A stretch of DNA of 64,000 nt from Acidimicrobiales bacterium (GCA_016794585.1 JAEUJM010000014.1:1-64000), one strand, 5' to 3'; positions 8,712-18,026 are shown, counted from the first letter of the stretch. The notes: generated by a model not told the origin, from the letters alone. A program made the numbers and translations.

Positions 8712-10358
8712 CTACCGCGAGCCAGCGCCTCGGCGGCGCACGGCGCGGGCGGCACCCGCCCCCAGTGCGAGGGAGGCGCCGGCGGCCACCAGGCGCCGGC
8801 GGCGCCGGTCGCGCCCGATCGCGGCGTGGGCGGCGTTGGCCCCGCAGGCCCCGTGGACGCCGCCTCCCGGATGGGCCGAGGCCGACGCGAGGAAGAGCCG
8901 GTCGATCGGGGTCTCCGGGCGGCCCAGGCCCGGCACCGGCCGGAAGACCAGCTGCTGGTGGAGCTGGGCGGTACCCCCGTTGAGGTCGCCGCCGACGAGG
9001 TTGGCGTCGGCCGCCTCGAAGGTGGGCGGGGTGAACACGTGCCGGGCGAGGATGCGCTCGCTGAAGCCCGGCGCCATGCGCTCGATGCGGGCTTCCATAC
9101 GGGCCACGAAGCGACCCGTCTCCGCTTCGTCCCACCTCCCGGCCAATCCGTCGCCGCCGGCGTCTCCCTTCGCCTCGCGCGGGACGTGGGCGTAGGCCCA
9201 GGCCGACTCGGTGCCCGCCGGCGAGCGGCTGGGGTCGGTCGTGGTCATCTGGCCCATGACGAGAAAAGGTTGCGCGGGGAGCAGACCACGGGTGAGCTGC
9301 GCGGACATCTCGGAGAGCTCGTCGAGCGAGTCGGCGAGGTGCACGGTTCCGGCCCGCCCGACGTCGGGGTCGAGCCACGGGATGGGACCGTCGAGGGCCC
9401 AGTCGACCTTCACCGTGCCCGAGCCGTACTCGAACCGTCGAACGTCCTCCAGCAAGCGCCCCGGCAGGTGCTCGGCGGCCACGAGGTGCGAGTAGAGGGC
9501 GGGCGCGCCCACGTCGGCGAGGACCGCCCGGCGGGCGTCGTAGCGGGTGCCGTCGGCGTCGACGGCGGCCACGGCCCGGCCGCCCCGCACCTCGATCCCG
9601 GTCACCCGCACGCCGCACTCGATGCGCCCACCCCGTTCGACGAGTCGGCGCACGAGGGCGTCGGTCAGCGACTGGGCCCCGCCCGCGGGCACGGGAAAAC
9701 CGAGCTGCTGGCCGAGGCCACCCAGCAGCCACCCGAAGAGTCCGCCGCCGGTCGATTCGGGGCTCAAGTCGGTGTGGAGCGCGCAGCCCGCGAGCAGGAG
9801 CCCCCCTCCGTCGCCGCGGAACTCTTCGGCGGCGAGCCCACGCACCGACTGGAGGGCGAGGCGGGCGAAGGGCAGTGCGCGGGTGGGCCCCAGCGCAGCC
9901 GCCAGGCGGGCCCCCGGCAGGATCGGCGGGAAGGGGCGCAGCAACGCGTCGAGCAGTTCGGCGCCGACCTGCTCCCACAGCGTGTACAGGCGGCGCCAGC
10001 CGTCGCCGTCGCCCTCGGCGAAGCGGTCCAGGGATGCCGCCGTCGCGTCCACGTGGGTGGAGAGGAGGGCCGCCGGGCCGTCGGGCGTGGGGTGGGCGAC
10101 CACCAGCGGGGCCCGGCGCCACTCGAGCCCGTGTCGCTCGAGCGCGAGGTCCCGAAGGACCGGCGACGCCACGCCGAGCGGGTAGAAGGCGCTGAAGAGG
10201 TCGTTGCGGAAGCCGGGAGCGGTGACCTCGGCGGTCCGCACGGCGCCACCGGGCCCGTCGTTGGCCTCGAGCACCACCACGTCCCATCCGGCGTCGGCGA
10301 GGACGTTGGCGGCGACGAGCCCGTTGGGGCCCGCGCCCACCACCACGGCGTCGCTCAC
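8712..10358 (-). CDS. FAD-dependent phytoene-desaturase-like oxidoreductase (COG1233)
   Basis: The 548-residue protein begins with a dinucleotide-binding motif, VVVGAGPNGLVAANVLADAG, followed by an acidic residue at the end of strand 2 (VVLEA). It has the amine-oxidase/carotenoid-desaturase pattern through GGAVRTAE and the C-terminal FAD contact ASASAHPGGGVHGACG. A hydrophobic stretch near the C-terminus (LVAAGASLALGAGAA) may anchor it to the membrane. No carotenoid genes are nearby, so the substrate is open; family members act on carotenoids and other polyunsaturated lipids. The GTG at 10358 is chosen because the Rossmann motif starts within five residues. Confidence 0.85.
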   Translation of the reverse strand: MSDAVVVGAGPNGLVAANVLADAGWDVVVLEANDGPGGAVRTAEVTAPGFRNDLFSAFYPLGVASPVLRDLALERHGLEWRRAPLVVAHPTPDGPAALLSTHVDATAASLDRFAEGDGDGWRRLYTLWEQVGAELLDALLRPFPPILPGARLAAALGPTRALPFARLALQSVRGLAAEEFRGDGGGLLLAGCALHTDLSPESTGGGLFGWLLGGLGQQLGFPVPAGGAQSLTDALVRRLVERGGRIECGVRVTGIEVRGGRAVAAVDADGTRYDARRAVLADVGAPALYSHLVAAEHLPGRLLEDVRRFEYGSGTVKVDWALDGPIPWLDPDVGRAGTVHLADSLDELSEMSAQLTRGLLPAQPFLVMGQMTTTDPSRSPAGTESAWAYAHVPREAKGDAGGDGLAGRWDEAETGRFVARMEARIERMAPGFSERILARHVFTPPTFEAADANLVGGDLNGGTAQLHQQLVFRPVPGLGRPETPIDRLFLASASAHPGGGVHGACGANAAHAAIGRDRRRRRLVAAGASLALGAGAARAVRRRGAGSR

Positions 10359-10438
10359 GACGGGACCCCGGCGCTCACGACACCCTCGGCCGCGCGGCGC
10401 ATGGTCCGGTCGGCGCCCACCACGGCAGGATAGGCGCC

Positions 10439-11134
10439 ATGGCCTTGCGCACCGACGACCTCGCCGCCCCCGCCGGGGGCACACTCACGGCGTTCACGAA
10501 GGTGGCCATCGTCGCGGTGGCGGCGTACGCCGGGGCCCAGGTGATCGCCGACGTGGCCAGCCTGAAGATCGGCATCGTCGCAGGGCGGGCGGTGGACATG
10601 GGCACGTTCATCTACCCCATCACGTTCACGTTGCGCGATGTCGTGCACAAGGTGCTCGGTCGCAGCGCCGCCCGGACCCTCGTGATCACCTGTGGCGGGG
10701 TCAACCTGTTCATGGGTGCCTACTTCGCCTGGACGGCGAGTGTGGCGAGCGACCCCTCCTGGGGGCTCGGCGCCGAGTACTCGGCCATCCTGGGCCCGGT
10801 CTGGCGAATCGTCGTCGCCTCGATCGTGGCCGAGGTGGTCAGCGGCCTCGTCGACACCGAGGTGTACCACTGGTTCGTCACCCGGGTCACCACCCGCCAC
10901 CAGTGGGCCCGGGTGCTCACGAGCAACGCGGTCAGCGTGCCCCTCGACAGCCTGCTGTTCAGCGTGCTCGCCTTCGGCGCCCTCCCCTTCCTGGCCGATG
11001 ACGCGCTGACCCTGCCATGGAGCGCGGTGTGGGACATCGTCCTCGTCAACATCGCGGTCAAGGGCCTCGTGACCCTCGCCAGCGTCCCCCTCATCTACGT
11101 CGCGCCCGACCGCAATCGGGACGCGATCGACTAG
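10439..11134 (+). CDS. YhhQ/VUT-family membrane transporter (queuosine precursor type)
   Basis: The 231-residue integral membrane protein has about six hydrophobic helices and the family pattern around MGTFIYPITFTLRDVVHKVLG and a second DTEVYHWF region. Characterised YhhQ proteins import queuosine precursors (preQ0/preQ1), which supports the substrate suggestion, although no queuosine genes are nearby. CAGGAT lies 7 nt before the ATG, in line with leaderless initiation. It is the first gene of a plus-strand series that runs to about 17 kb and is divergent from the flavoprotein gene. Confidence 0.85.
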   Translation: MALRTDDLAAPAGGTLTAFTKVAIVAVAAYAGAQVIADVASLKIGIVAGRAVDMGTFIYPITFTLRDVVHKVLGRSAARTLVITCGGVNLFMGAYFAWTASVASDPSWGLGAEYSAILGPVWRIVVASIVAEVVSGLVDTEVYHWFVTRVTTRHQWARVLTSNAVSVPLDSLLFSVLAFGALPFLADDALTLPWSAVWDIVLVNIAVKGLVTLASVPLIYVAPDRNRDAID

Positions 11135-11143
11135 ACACGACCC

Positions 11144-11944
11144 GTGGCTCCCCGAAACGCGCCGACTGGCCGACCGGCCACGCCCCGCCCGGGGTCCCCC
11201 AGCGGCGAGCCGCCCGCGCACCACCACCGGCTCCATCGGCCATCGCGCCTGGTGATCCTGGTCGCGGCCTCGGTCACCGTCCTGGCCGTCGCCCTCGTCG
11301 TCGTGCCCCGCGTGCGCAGCGAAGACGCCGCTCCCGCCGACCGCACGGTGGACACCTACACCGTGCGTCTGGGCGACACGATCTCGTCGGTGGCGCAGCT
11401 GCACGGCACCACGAAGGAGGCGGTGCAAGAGGCCAACGGGCTGACCGACTCCTCGTCGATCGATCCGGGCAGCCAGATCGAGATCCCCCACCCCGGCTCG
11501 GCCGAGAGCGAGCTCCCCACCTTCCTCGCCGCCGATCCCGACCTCGTGGCCCTCCGCCCCACCTTCGCCACGGTGGCCACGCAGTACGACGTTCCCGTGG
11601 CCCTGCTCGAGTCCCTCGCCTGGCAGACGTCCGCGTGGGACGCCGACAAGGTCGGCGAGGAGGGTCGCCAGGGCATCGCCCAGTTGCGGCCGTCGACCGT
11701 GGACTACATCAACGACGAGCTGGTGACGGGGCCCGACCTCGATCCCACGGTCGCCGCGGAGAGCATCGAGCTGATGGCCGCCTACGTCGACGACCTGCTC
11801 CAGCAGACCGACGGGAGCTGGGCCGCCACCGCCGCCGCGTACCGCCTCGGCCTGTCGGCGGCGACGGCCCAGAACTGGGACGGGGACACGATCGGCTTCA
11901 TCACCACCGTCCTCGGCGGCGTGGCCAACTTCGAGGCGAGCTGA
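11144..11944 (+). CDS. LysM-domain cell-wall protein with transglycosylase-like domain
   Basis: The 266-residue protein has a basic proline-rich N-terminus, one membrane helix (about 36-55), a LysM domain (about 70-114: YTVRLGDTISSVAQLHGT and SQIEIPHPG) and a C-terminal region (about 140-260) resembling lytic transglycosylase folds (VPVALLESLAWQTSAWD, GIAQLRPST). LysM binds peptidoglycan, so the protein should act outside the membrane on the cell wall. The GTG is nine bases after the previous gene's TAG, and TAGACA formed by that stop sits 6 nt upstream of it. Whether the transglycosylase site is active cannot be judged; a catalytic Glu is present in ALLES. Confidence 0.82.
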   Translation: MAPRNAPTGRPATPRPGSPSGEPPAHHHRLHRPSRLVILVAASVTVLAVALVVVPRVRSEDAAPADRTVDTYTVRLGDTISSVAQLHGTTKEAVQEANGLTDSSSIDPGSQIEIPHPGSAESELPTFLAADPDLVALRPTFATVATQYDVPVALLESLAWQTSAWDADKVGEEGRQGIAQLRPSTVDYINDELVTGPDLDPTVAAESIELMAAYVDDLLQQTDGSWAATAAAYRLGLSAATAQNWDGDTIGFITTVLGGVANFEAS

Positions 11945-11945
11945 C

Positions 11946-12311
11946 GTGGCGCGGGCCGAACCGCTCGGCAAGGCCGGGGCCGCCCGCTTCGACCACCTGC
12001 CGCCGGCGGTGGTGGCCGGGGCGAAGGTGAAGCTGGCCCGACGGCTCCCCCGCCAGGCCGACGCGATGACCATCGGACGCACCATCTACGTGCGTCCCGG
12101 CCACGAGCAGAGCCAGAGCCTCCTCGCCCACGAGCTCGTGCACGTGCGCCAATGGCAGCGGTACGGCGCGTTCGGCTTCCTCCGTCGCTACCTCTGGGCC
12201 TACCTCCGCAACCTCGTCGCCCTCCGGGACCACATGGCCGCCTACCGCGCCATCCCCTTCGAGGCCGAGGCCCGAGAGGAGGCGGCGAAGTGGACGGCCC
12301 GCCACCGCTGA
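11946..12311 (+). CDS. Small HExxH (DUF4157-like) protein
   Basis: The 121-residue protein contains LLAHELVHVRQW, an HExxH zinc-metallopeptidase signature, flanked by MTIGRTIYVRPG upstream. That pairing resembles the DUF4157 domain often found near secreted or contractile-system proteins. No third zinc ligand or secretion signal is obvious, so peptidase activity is an inference. It starts one base after the LysM gene ends and overlaps the next gene by 22 bp, so it is part of the same unit. Confidence 0.75.
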   Translation: MARAEPLGKAGAARFDHLPPAVVAGAKVKLARRLPRQADAMTIGRTIYVRPGHEQSQSLLAHELVHVRQWQRYGAFGFLRRYLWAYLRNLVALRDHMAAYRAIPFEAEAREEAAKWTARHR

Positions 12312-12976
12312 CCCCGGCGCTCGTCGGGCTCGAGGTGGCCGACGACGCCGCCTCGTGGCGGGCCGGCGGGTTCACCGTCGGCGCCGACGACACGTGTCGG
12401 ATCGGTGCGGTCCTCGTGACCCTGCGCGGCCACGTCCACGGTCGGGGCATCTCGTCGTGGACCCTCACCGGCATCGCCGGGGAGCGCGCCGAGATCGACG
12501 GGGTGGTCACCGCCGGCGCCGGCGCCGTCGGCCTCGACGGGGGGCCGCCGTCCACCGAGCGGCCCGCGCACCCGAACGGTGCCCTCCTGATCGATCATGT
12601 GGTGATGACCACCCCCGATCCCGAGCGAACCATCGCCGCGCTCGAGGGTGCCGGCCTCGTGCACCGCCGGACCCGCCTCGCCGACGGCTACGCACAGCCG
12701 ATGCGCCAGGACTTCTTCCGGATGGGCGAGGTCATCCTCGAGCTCATCGGCCCACGCGAGCCCGACGCGACCCATGCCCACCGCCCGGCCCGCCTCTACG
12801 GCCTGGCCCACACCGTGGCCGACCTGGACGCGACGGCCGAGGCCCTCCGCGGGCGCATCACCACGCCGAAGGACGCGGTCCAGCCCGGGCGCCGCATCGC
12901 CACGCTGCGCACCAGAGACCTCGGCATCACCGTCCCCACCGCGTTCCTCTCGCCGGGGCCGGCAGCGCCCGGATGA
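12290..12976 (+). CDS. VOC (glyoxalase/bleomycin-resistance) superfamily protein
   Basis: The 228-residue protein carries a clear VOC half from about residue 100 (LLIDHVVMTTPDPERTIAAL, then MGEVILELIGP and LYGLAHTVADLDATAEAL). The first 100 residues may be a degenerate second half. VOC proteins are metal-dependent isomerases, dioxygenases or resistance proteins; the substrate here is unknown. The GTG at 12290 is preceded 7 nt upstream by a strong Shine-Dalgarno (AGAGGAGG, 12275-12282) inside the preceding gene, so the two coding regions overlap by 22 bp and are coupled. Confidence 0.8.
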   Translation: MDGPPPLTPALVGLEVADDAASWRAGGFTVGADDTCRIGAVLVTLRGHVHGRGISSWTLTGIAGERAEIDGVVTAGAGAVGLDGGPPSTERPAHPNGALLIDHVVMTTPDPERTIAALEGAGLVHRRTRLADGYAQPMRQDFFRMGEVILELIGPREPDATHAHRPARLYGLAHTVADLDATAEALRGRITTPKDAVQPGRRIATLRTRDLGITVPTAFLSPGPAAPG

Positions 12977-15030
12977 GCCGTCGCCGGCCGCTGGACCGCC
13001 GCCGCCTGCTCGTCGACGAGCTCCTGCCCCTCCTCGGCCTCGCCGGGTTCGGGTATGCGCTGCCCCTGCTGGATCTCCTCGGCGGCAACCCCGAGTTCCT
13101 GGTCGCCCACTACCTGACAGGCGCCTCCCTCGTGCTCGCCGCGCTGGTCCTCGCCCTGCTCCCGCCGCTCGTCGCCGCGGCGTCCGTCGCCGCGGCGGCG
13201 TGGTGGCGCCCCCGGGCCGGCCGCCTCCTCTGGTGCGGCTGGGTGCTGATCTTCGCCACCATGGCGGCCGGGTCGCTCCTACGCTCCCTCGACCTGCCCA
13301 GCGAGGCGCTTCAACTCCTCCTCGCGCTGGCCGGCGGGGCCGCCGCGTTGGTGGCGGCGCAGGGCTGGCGGGCGGCCCGCACCGGGTTCGCGTTCCTCGC
13401 CGCCACTCCCCTGATCGCCGTGGCGGCGCTGGTGGTCTGGTCACCTTCGGCCACCCTCGTCTGGCAGGGCGACGTGGGCGCGATCGAGGGCGTCGAGATG
13501 GCCGCTCCGGCGCCCGTCGTCGTCCTCCAGCTCGACGAGCTGCCACTCTCCTCACTGCTCCGGCCCGACGGCTCCATCGACGACGAGCGCTTCCCCAACT
13601 TCGCCCGGCTGGCCGGGCAGTCGACGTGGTTCGCCAATACGGTGGCCATCGCCCCCTCCACCACGGCGAGCGTCCCGGCGGCGGTCACCGGCACGGTGCC
13701 GGTGGAGGGCGAGCTCCCCACCGCGGCCGACCACCCCCGGAACCTGTTCACCCTCCTGGCCGGGACCCACGAGCTCCAGGTGGACGAGCCCGTGACCGCG
13801 CTGTGCCCGAACTCGCTGTGCGGAGGGTCGGTGGACTGGAGCGGCCTCGCCAACGACGCCCTGGGCGTCGCCGGGCAGCTCTGGTTGCCGCCGGGGCTGC
13901 GCGACCGCCTGCCCTCGGAGATCCAGGAGGCCGCCGACTTCGAGAACGTCGACGCCCTCGGCGGCGACTCGGCGCTGGACCGGCAGACCCGAGTGGAGCG
14001 TCACATCGACGAGATCGACGGCGGCGGCGACCGCCCGCCCCTCTGGTACGCGCACGTGGTGCTCCCCCACGTCCCGTGGTCGCTCGGCCGCGGCGGCGCC
14101 CAGTACCGCACCGACGCCGCCCTCGCCAACGGTCCGACGGACCTCGGCGATTGGGGTGACGACCCGGTGCTCGCTCGCGTGGGGCTCCAACGCCACCTGC
14201 TCCAGGTGGGGGCCACCGACCGGCTCCTCGGCCGGCTGATGGACCGCTTGGAGGACGAGGGCCTCTGGGACGACGCCCTGGTGGCTGTGGTCGCCGACCA
14301 CGGCGCCGCCTTCGACCCGAGCCGGCCCTACCGCGAGCCCACGACCCCCACCGCCCACGAGGTGTACCGCATCCCGATGTTCGTCAAGGTGCCCGGACAG
14401 AGTGTGGGCGACACCCGCTTCGACCTGACCTACAACGTCGACCTCCTGCCCACGATCCTCGACGTCGTGGGCGTCGAGGTCGACGACGGCCTGAACGGGC
14501 GGTCGATCGTCGATCCGGTGCCCGACCGGGCGATGGACGCCGCGCTCTACGTCGCCGACGAGGGCGAGGCCATCCACCCCGAGATCTCCTTCTCCCAGGT
14601 CACTGCGGTCGCCCGCCGCAACGCCGAGCTCCTCCCCGCTGGGCCGGGCTGGCACGGGGTCGTCGCCGGCGGGCCGCTCGGGCCACAGGTCGGGCTCGCG
14701 CTCGACGATCTCGAGGTGACCGGGTCGGGCCCCTTCACGTTCAGCCTCGAGCAGCAGGAGGACCTCGCCGCCGTCGACACCGAGGCCACCGACGCGCTCC
14801 CCTCCTTCGTCTGGGGCACCCTCAGCGGGTCCGAGGGCGCCGACGCCCCGACCGATCTCCTCGTCGTGCTCAACGGCACGGTGGCCGGGGCTCTCAGTCG
14901 CCTCGCCGGCGCCGGGACCTACGTCGGCGTGCTCGACGAGGACCTCATCCAGCAGGGGTCCAACGACGTCGTCGTGCTCGCCCCCGACGGCTCCGGGGGC
15001 TTCGCGACGCTCCCGACCGGGAACCCGTAG
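12973..15030 (+). CDS. Membrane-anchored sulfatase/phosphatase-superfamily protein
   Basis: The 685-residue protein has four or five N-terminal transmembrane helices (to about residue 165), then an alkaline-phosphatase-superfamily domain. The metal-site motifs are VVLQLDELP near 185, IAPSTTASVPA with the nucleophile Ser/Thr, VVADHGAAF, and HEVYRIPMFVKVPG with the later histidine. The architecture resembles LtaS-like or lipid-head-group phospho/sulfo-hydrolases acting outside the membrane. The ATG overlaps the VOC gene stop by 4 bp. The final 150 residues form an uncharacterised beta-rich tail. The substrate is unknown. Confidence 0.82.
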   Translation: MSRRRPLDRRRLLVDELLPLLGLAGFGYALPLLDLLGGNPEFLVAHYLTGASLVLAALVLALLPPLVAAASVAAAAWWRPRAGRLLWCGWVLIFATMAAGSLLRSLDLPSEALQLLLALAGGAAALVAAQGWRAARTGFAFLAATPLIAVAALVVWSPSATLVWQGDVGAIEGVEMAAPAPVVVLQLDELPLSSLLRPDGSIDDERFPNFARLAGQSTWFANTVAIAPSTTASVPAAVTGTVPVEGELPTAADHPRNLFTLLAGTHELQVDEPVTALCPNSLCGGSVDWSGLANDALGVAGQLWLPPGLRDRLPSEIQEAADFENVDALGGDSALDRQTRVERHIDEIDGGGDRPPLWYAHVVLPHVPWSLGRGGAQYRTDAALANGPTDLGDWGDDPVLARVGLQRHLLQVGATDRLLGRLMDRLEDEGLWDDALVAVVADHGAAFDPSRPYREPTTPTAHEVYRIPMFVKVPGQSVGDTRFDLTYNVDLLPTILDVVGVEVDDGLNGRSIVDPVPDRAMDAALYVADEGEAIHPEISFSQVTAVARRNAELLPAGPGWHGVVAGGPLGPQVGLALDDLEVTGSGPFTFSLEQQEDLAAVDTEATDALPSFVWGTLSGSEGADAPTDLLVVLNGTVAGALSRLAGAGTYVGVLDEDLIQQGSNDVVVLAPDGSGGFATLPTGNP

Positions 15031-15039
15031 CCTGCGCCC

Positions 15040-15648
15040 GTGCTCGATCACGTCTTCACCGACGCCATCGGGGCCCTCCGGGAAGCCCTGGTGAGCGCCA
15101 TGCTCGAGCGCCAGGCCTTCGAGGAGCGCTTCCAGGCCGACGTCCTGCTCGGCGACCTCACGTGGGAGACCAGCTACGGCCTGCCCGGCGAGGGGCTCCC
15201 GCCACGCATCCGGGCCGACATCACCTTGGACTGGCCGACGTGGGCCCAGAGCGCGTACCGCTCCTGGTTCATCGGCGAGGACTTCGACGAGGGCCCCCAC
15301 ATCGAGGTCGAGATCGTCCTGCGCATCCAGCGGCTCTCGAGCCAGCCCGACCTGCGGGCGGTGCTCTCGGTGCTGCCCGAGGCCAGCCCGACCATCGGCG
15401 ACGAGCGCCTCGAGCGGTCCAGCCCCACCGTGGAGATCGTCTACGACCGCGAGCTCGAGCACCCGCAGTACGCGCTCGAGATCTCGTACGACGGCTCCTA
15501 CGAGCTGGGCGAGGCGGCCCTCAGCGACGGCTCGATCCTCGACGACCACTTCAAGGACATGGGCGGCTGGATCGCGTCGATGCTCGTGGGCCTCGGCGAC
15601 GTCAAGCTGTCGTACCTGCCCCCCGACGTGGAGGACGACGAGCTCTAG
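15040..15648 (+). CDS. Conserved-looking hypothetical protein
   Basis: I do not recognise this 202-residue acidic protein. It is soluble, without a signal peptide or membrane helix, and rich in Glu, Leu and Asp with an amphipathic start (FTDAIGALREALVSAMLER). The coding call rests on codon bias and on a good start: a GTG exactly six bases after TAGCCT, whose TAG is the stop codon of the sulfatase gene. That arrangement suggests its own leaderless transcript beginning at the end of the upstream gene. Confidence 0.7.
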   Translation: MLDHVFTDAIGALREALVSAMLERQAFEERFQADVLLGDLTWETSYGLPGEGLPPRIRADITLDWPTWAQSAYRSWFIGEDFDEGPHIEVEIVLRIQRLSSQPDLRAVLSVLPEASPTIGDERLERSSPTVEIVYDRELEHPQYALEISYDGSYELGEAALSDGSILDDHFKDMGGWIASMLVGLGDVKLSYLPPDVEDDEL

Positions 15649-15720
15649 GGGCACCCCGGCTCGGCGGGCCGGCGCACCGGGCTACCGTGCGGCCGCACAC
15701 CGACCGCAGGGGGATCCGAG

Positions 15721-16215
15721 ATGGCGAACACCGACGACCGAAGCGCCGAGGCCCGCGCCGCGTACGAGCGCTACGTGGCCGAGCGGGGCCGGGTGGAGCG
15801 CGGCGAGCGCACGTGGGGCTCGCTGGCCGAGGAGTTCTTCACCGAGGACGTCGTGTTCATCGACCCGGCGTGGGGGCGCTCGGAGGGCCGCGCCGCGGTG
15901 ACCGAGTTCATGGACAATTCGATGCTCGGTCTCGAGGACTGGACCTTCCCCGAGGAGTGGATCATGGTCGACGGCGACCGGGTCGTGAGCTTCTGGTGGA
16001 ACCGCCTGCCGGGCACCGACGCCGAGGGCCGCCCGTACCAGGCGCCGGGCGTGTCGATCATGCGCTACGCCGGCGACGGCCGCTTCGACCACGAGCTCGA
16101 CATCCTCAACATGGCTGAGGTCATGGAGATCATCACCAACAGCGGGTGGGTGCCCCAGGGGCCGATGAACCTGCCCCCCAAGGAGCCGATCCGCCACACC
16201 ACACCCCCCGGATAG
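15721..16215 (+). CDS. SnoaL/NTF2-like domain protein
   Basis: The 164-residue protein has the NTF2-like order of helices and strands: AAYERYVAERGRVE, then LAEEFFTEDVVFIDPAWG, EGRAAVTEFMDNSM, VSFWWNRLPG and YAGDGRFDHELDILNMAEV. SnoaL-like proteins include isomerases, hydroxylases and many proteins with no known substrate. A purine-rich AGGGGGAT sequence precedes the ATG. It stands alone between the hypothetical gene and the FG-GAP protein. Confidence 0.8.
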   Translation: MANTDDRSAEARAAYERYVAERGRVERGERTWGSLAEEFFTEDVVFIDPAWGRSEGRAAVTEFMDNSMLGLEDWTFPEEWIMVDGDRVVSFWWNRLPGTDAEGRPYQAPGVSIMRYAGDGRFDHELDILNMAEVMEIITNSGWVPQGPMNLPPKEPIRHTTPPG

Positions 16216-16283
16216 GCCATGGAACGCCGGGGGCGGAGCACGTATCCTCTCCGCCACCGACGAGCACCAGTGGAGGGCGGGGC

Positions 16284-17150
16284 ATGGGGCACGGAGTTGA
16301 CGCAGCCGGTCGTGACGGGGGCACGGGGCGACGGCGCGCCGCACGGCTGGTCGCCGTGTGCGCGCTCGTGGTCCTCACGGCGTCGGCGTGCAACGTGCCG
16401 AGCGGTCCGCCGCCCGTCCTGAGCCAGTTCAAGTGGTTCCTGCGCAATTCGAACAGCGCCGGCAACCCATCGGTGAGTTTCCAGTACGGCTCACCGAACT
16501 CGGCCAGCGTCCCCATCGTGGGTGACTGGGACGGCGACGGCGACGAGACGATGGGCCTGTTCAACCAGGCCACCCGCACGTTCGCGTTGCGAAACACCAA
16601 CGGCGCCGGCGCCGCCAACCTCACCTTCGTCTTCGGACCGGCGAATCGCGCACTGTGGCCGGTTGCCGGCGACTGGGACGGCGACGGCGACGACACCATC
16701 GGTGTCGTCGACTATCAGAACGCCACTTGGTACCTGCGCAACACCAACAACACGGGCGGGTCGATCGGACCATTCACCTTCGGCGCCGCAGGTGACTTCC
16801 CGCTGGTCGGTGACTGGGACGGCGACGGAGATGACACCGTCGGCATCGTGCGGCCCAGCACCCGCAAGTGGTCGCTGCGCAACTCGAACACGCCGGGGGG
16901 CGGCAGCATCCCCGCGTTCACCTTCGGCCCCTCGACCGGCTACGCGATCCCCGTGGTGGGCGACTGGGACGGCGACGGCGACGACACCGTCGGCCGTTGG
17001 GTCCCCCAGACGCAGACCTGGTACCTGCGCAACTCGAACACGACAGGTGGCTCCAGCATCGCTCCGTTCGTCTACCGCACCGGCGCGAAGGTGCCGCTCG
17101 TGGGTGATTGGGACGGCAACGGCACCGACACCGTCGGCTACGGGACCTGA
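16284..17150 (+). CDS. Secreted FG-GAP/VCBS-like repeat protein
   Basis: The 288-residue protein has a basic start, a hydrophobic export segment (LVAVCALVVLTASAC) with a possible but imperfect lipobox at Cys, and then five repeats of about 50 residues. Each repeat ends in a Ca-loop-like unit of the type VGDWDGDGDDTVG preceded by W(Y/S)LRNSN. Such DxDGDGD loops bind calcium in FG-GAP and VCBS propeller repeats. The five repeats may form a small propeller at the cell surface. The start at 16284 follows GGAGGG with a 6-nt gap. No enzymatic domain is attached. Confidence 0.82.
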   Translation: MGHGVDAAGRDGGTGRRRAARLVAVCALVVLTASACNVPSGPPPVLSQFKWFLRNSNSAGNPSVSFQYGSPNSASVPIVGDWDGDGDETMGLFNQATRTFALRNTNGAGAANLTFVFGPANRALWPVAGDWDGDGDDTIGVVDYQNATWYLRNTNNTGGSIGPFTFGAAGDFPLVGDWDGDGDDTVGIVRPSTRKWSLRNSNTPGGGSIPAFTFGPSTGYAIPVVGDWDGDGDDTVGRWVPQTQTWYLRNSNTTGGSSIAPFVYRTGAKVPLVGDWDGNGTDTVGYGT

Positions 17151-17171
17151 CCCCCGGGGCGCCGCCGGCGG

Positions 17172-18026
17172 TCAGATGCCGAAAGGGCGGGGCGGGAGGT
17201 CCTGGAACTCGGGGAGGCGCTTCTCGGCCTTCGCCGCGAAGGTCTCGAGCATGTCGGTGGGCTGGAACATGCCGGTCTGCCAGGTGGCGATGTAGTTCAG
17301 GGCGTCGGCGACGGTGTGGTCGCGGCCGTAGTTGACCGTCTCCTTGGTGCCCCAGATGGCCAACGGCGACTTGCTGGCGATCTCTGCCGCGATCTCGAGC
17401 ACGCCGGCGAGCATCGTGTCGTGGTCGGCGAAGACCTGGTTGACGAGGCCGACCTCGGCGGCGCGGTCCGCGGGCATGCGCCGGCCGGTGTAGGCGAGCT
17501 CGCGGGCGACGCCCTCGGGGATGAGCTTGGGCAGCCGCTGGAGGGTGCCCACGTCGGCGGTCATGCCGATGTTGATCTCCTGGATGCAGAAGAAGGCGTC
17601 CACGGTGGCGTAGCGCATGTCGCAGGCGGTGACCATGTCGACCGCGCCGCCGATGCAGCCGCCCTGGATGGCGGCGAGCACGGGCATGCGGGCCCGTTCG
17701 AAGCAGGTGAAGGACTCCTGGAGCGCGAGGGCGGTGAGGCGCAGCTGCGCCCGCTGGCGGCCCATCTCGACGGGCGGGGCGTCGGGGTCACCGCCCCCGG
17801 TGAGGCCGTTGCCGGAGAAGACGCTCAGGTCCATGCCGGCGCTGAAGTGCTTGCCGGTCGACGACACCACGATGGCCCGCGCCGAGCCCTCGGCGTCGAT
17901 GCGGTTCACGATCTCGGGCAGCTCCCGCCAGAAGGCGGGCGTCATGGTGTTGAGCTCGTCCCCCCGGTTCAGGCGGATGTGCGCCACGTGGTCGGCGATG
18001 TCGACGTCGAAGCAGTCGTAACCCAT
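17172..18026 (-). CDS. Delta3,5-delta2,4-dienoyl-CoA isomerase-like crotonase
   Basis: The 284-residue crotonase-fold enzyme matches ECH1-type dienoyl-CoA isomerases. It has FSAGMDL for the first oxyanion loop, IQGGCIGGAVDMVTACDMRYA for the second, and the diagnostic EINIGMTADVGTLQRLPK segment, which holds the two acidic catalytic residues, followed by the RDHTVADALNYIATWQTGM tail seen in ECH1. It would reposition double bonds during degradation of unsaturated acyl-CoAs. TAGCGT lies 8 nt before the ATG. Its upstream region holds one copy of the dispersed repeat, but in the opposite orientation. Confidence 0.87.
   Translation of the reverse strand: MGYDCFDVDIADHVAHIRLNRGDELNTMTPAFWRELPEIVNRIDAEGSARAIVVSSTGKHFSAGMDLSVFSGNGLTGGGDPDAPPVEMGRQRAQLRLTALALQESFTCFERARMPVLAAIQGGCIGGAVDMVTACDMRYATVDAFFCIQEINIGMTADVGTLQRLPKLIPEGVARELAYTGRRMPADRAAEVGLVNQVFADHDTMLAGVLEIAAEIASKSPLAIWGTKETVNYGRDHTVADALNYIATWQTGMFQPTDMLETFAAKAEKRLPEFQDLPPRPFGI

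Noticed and set aside
13737-13752. AAC-CT-GTT resembling a KstR half-site pair
   Set aside because: It lies inside the sulfatase coding region and lacks the flanking T and A of the consensus.
16500-17150. Regular repeats about 150 bp apart, CRISPR-like at first sight
   Set aside because: They are in frame and encode the GDWDGDGDD protein repeats; the spacing units are not unique spacers.
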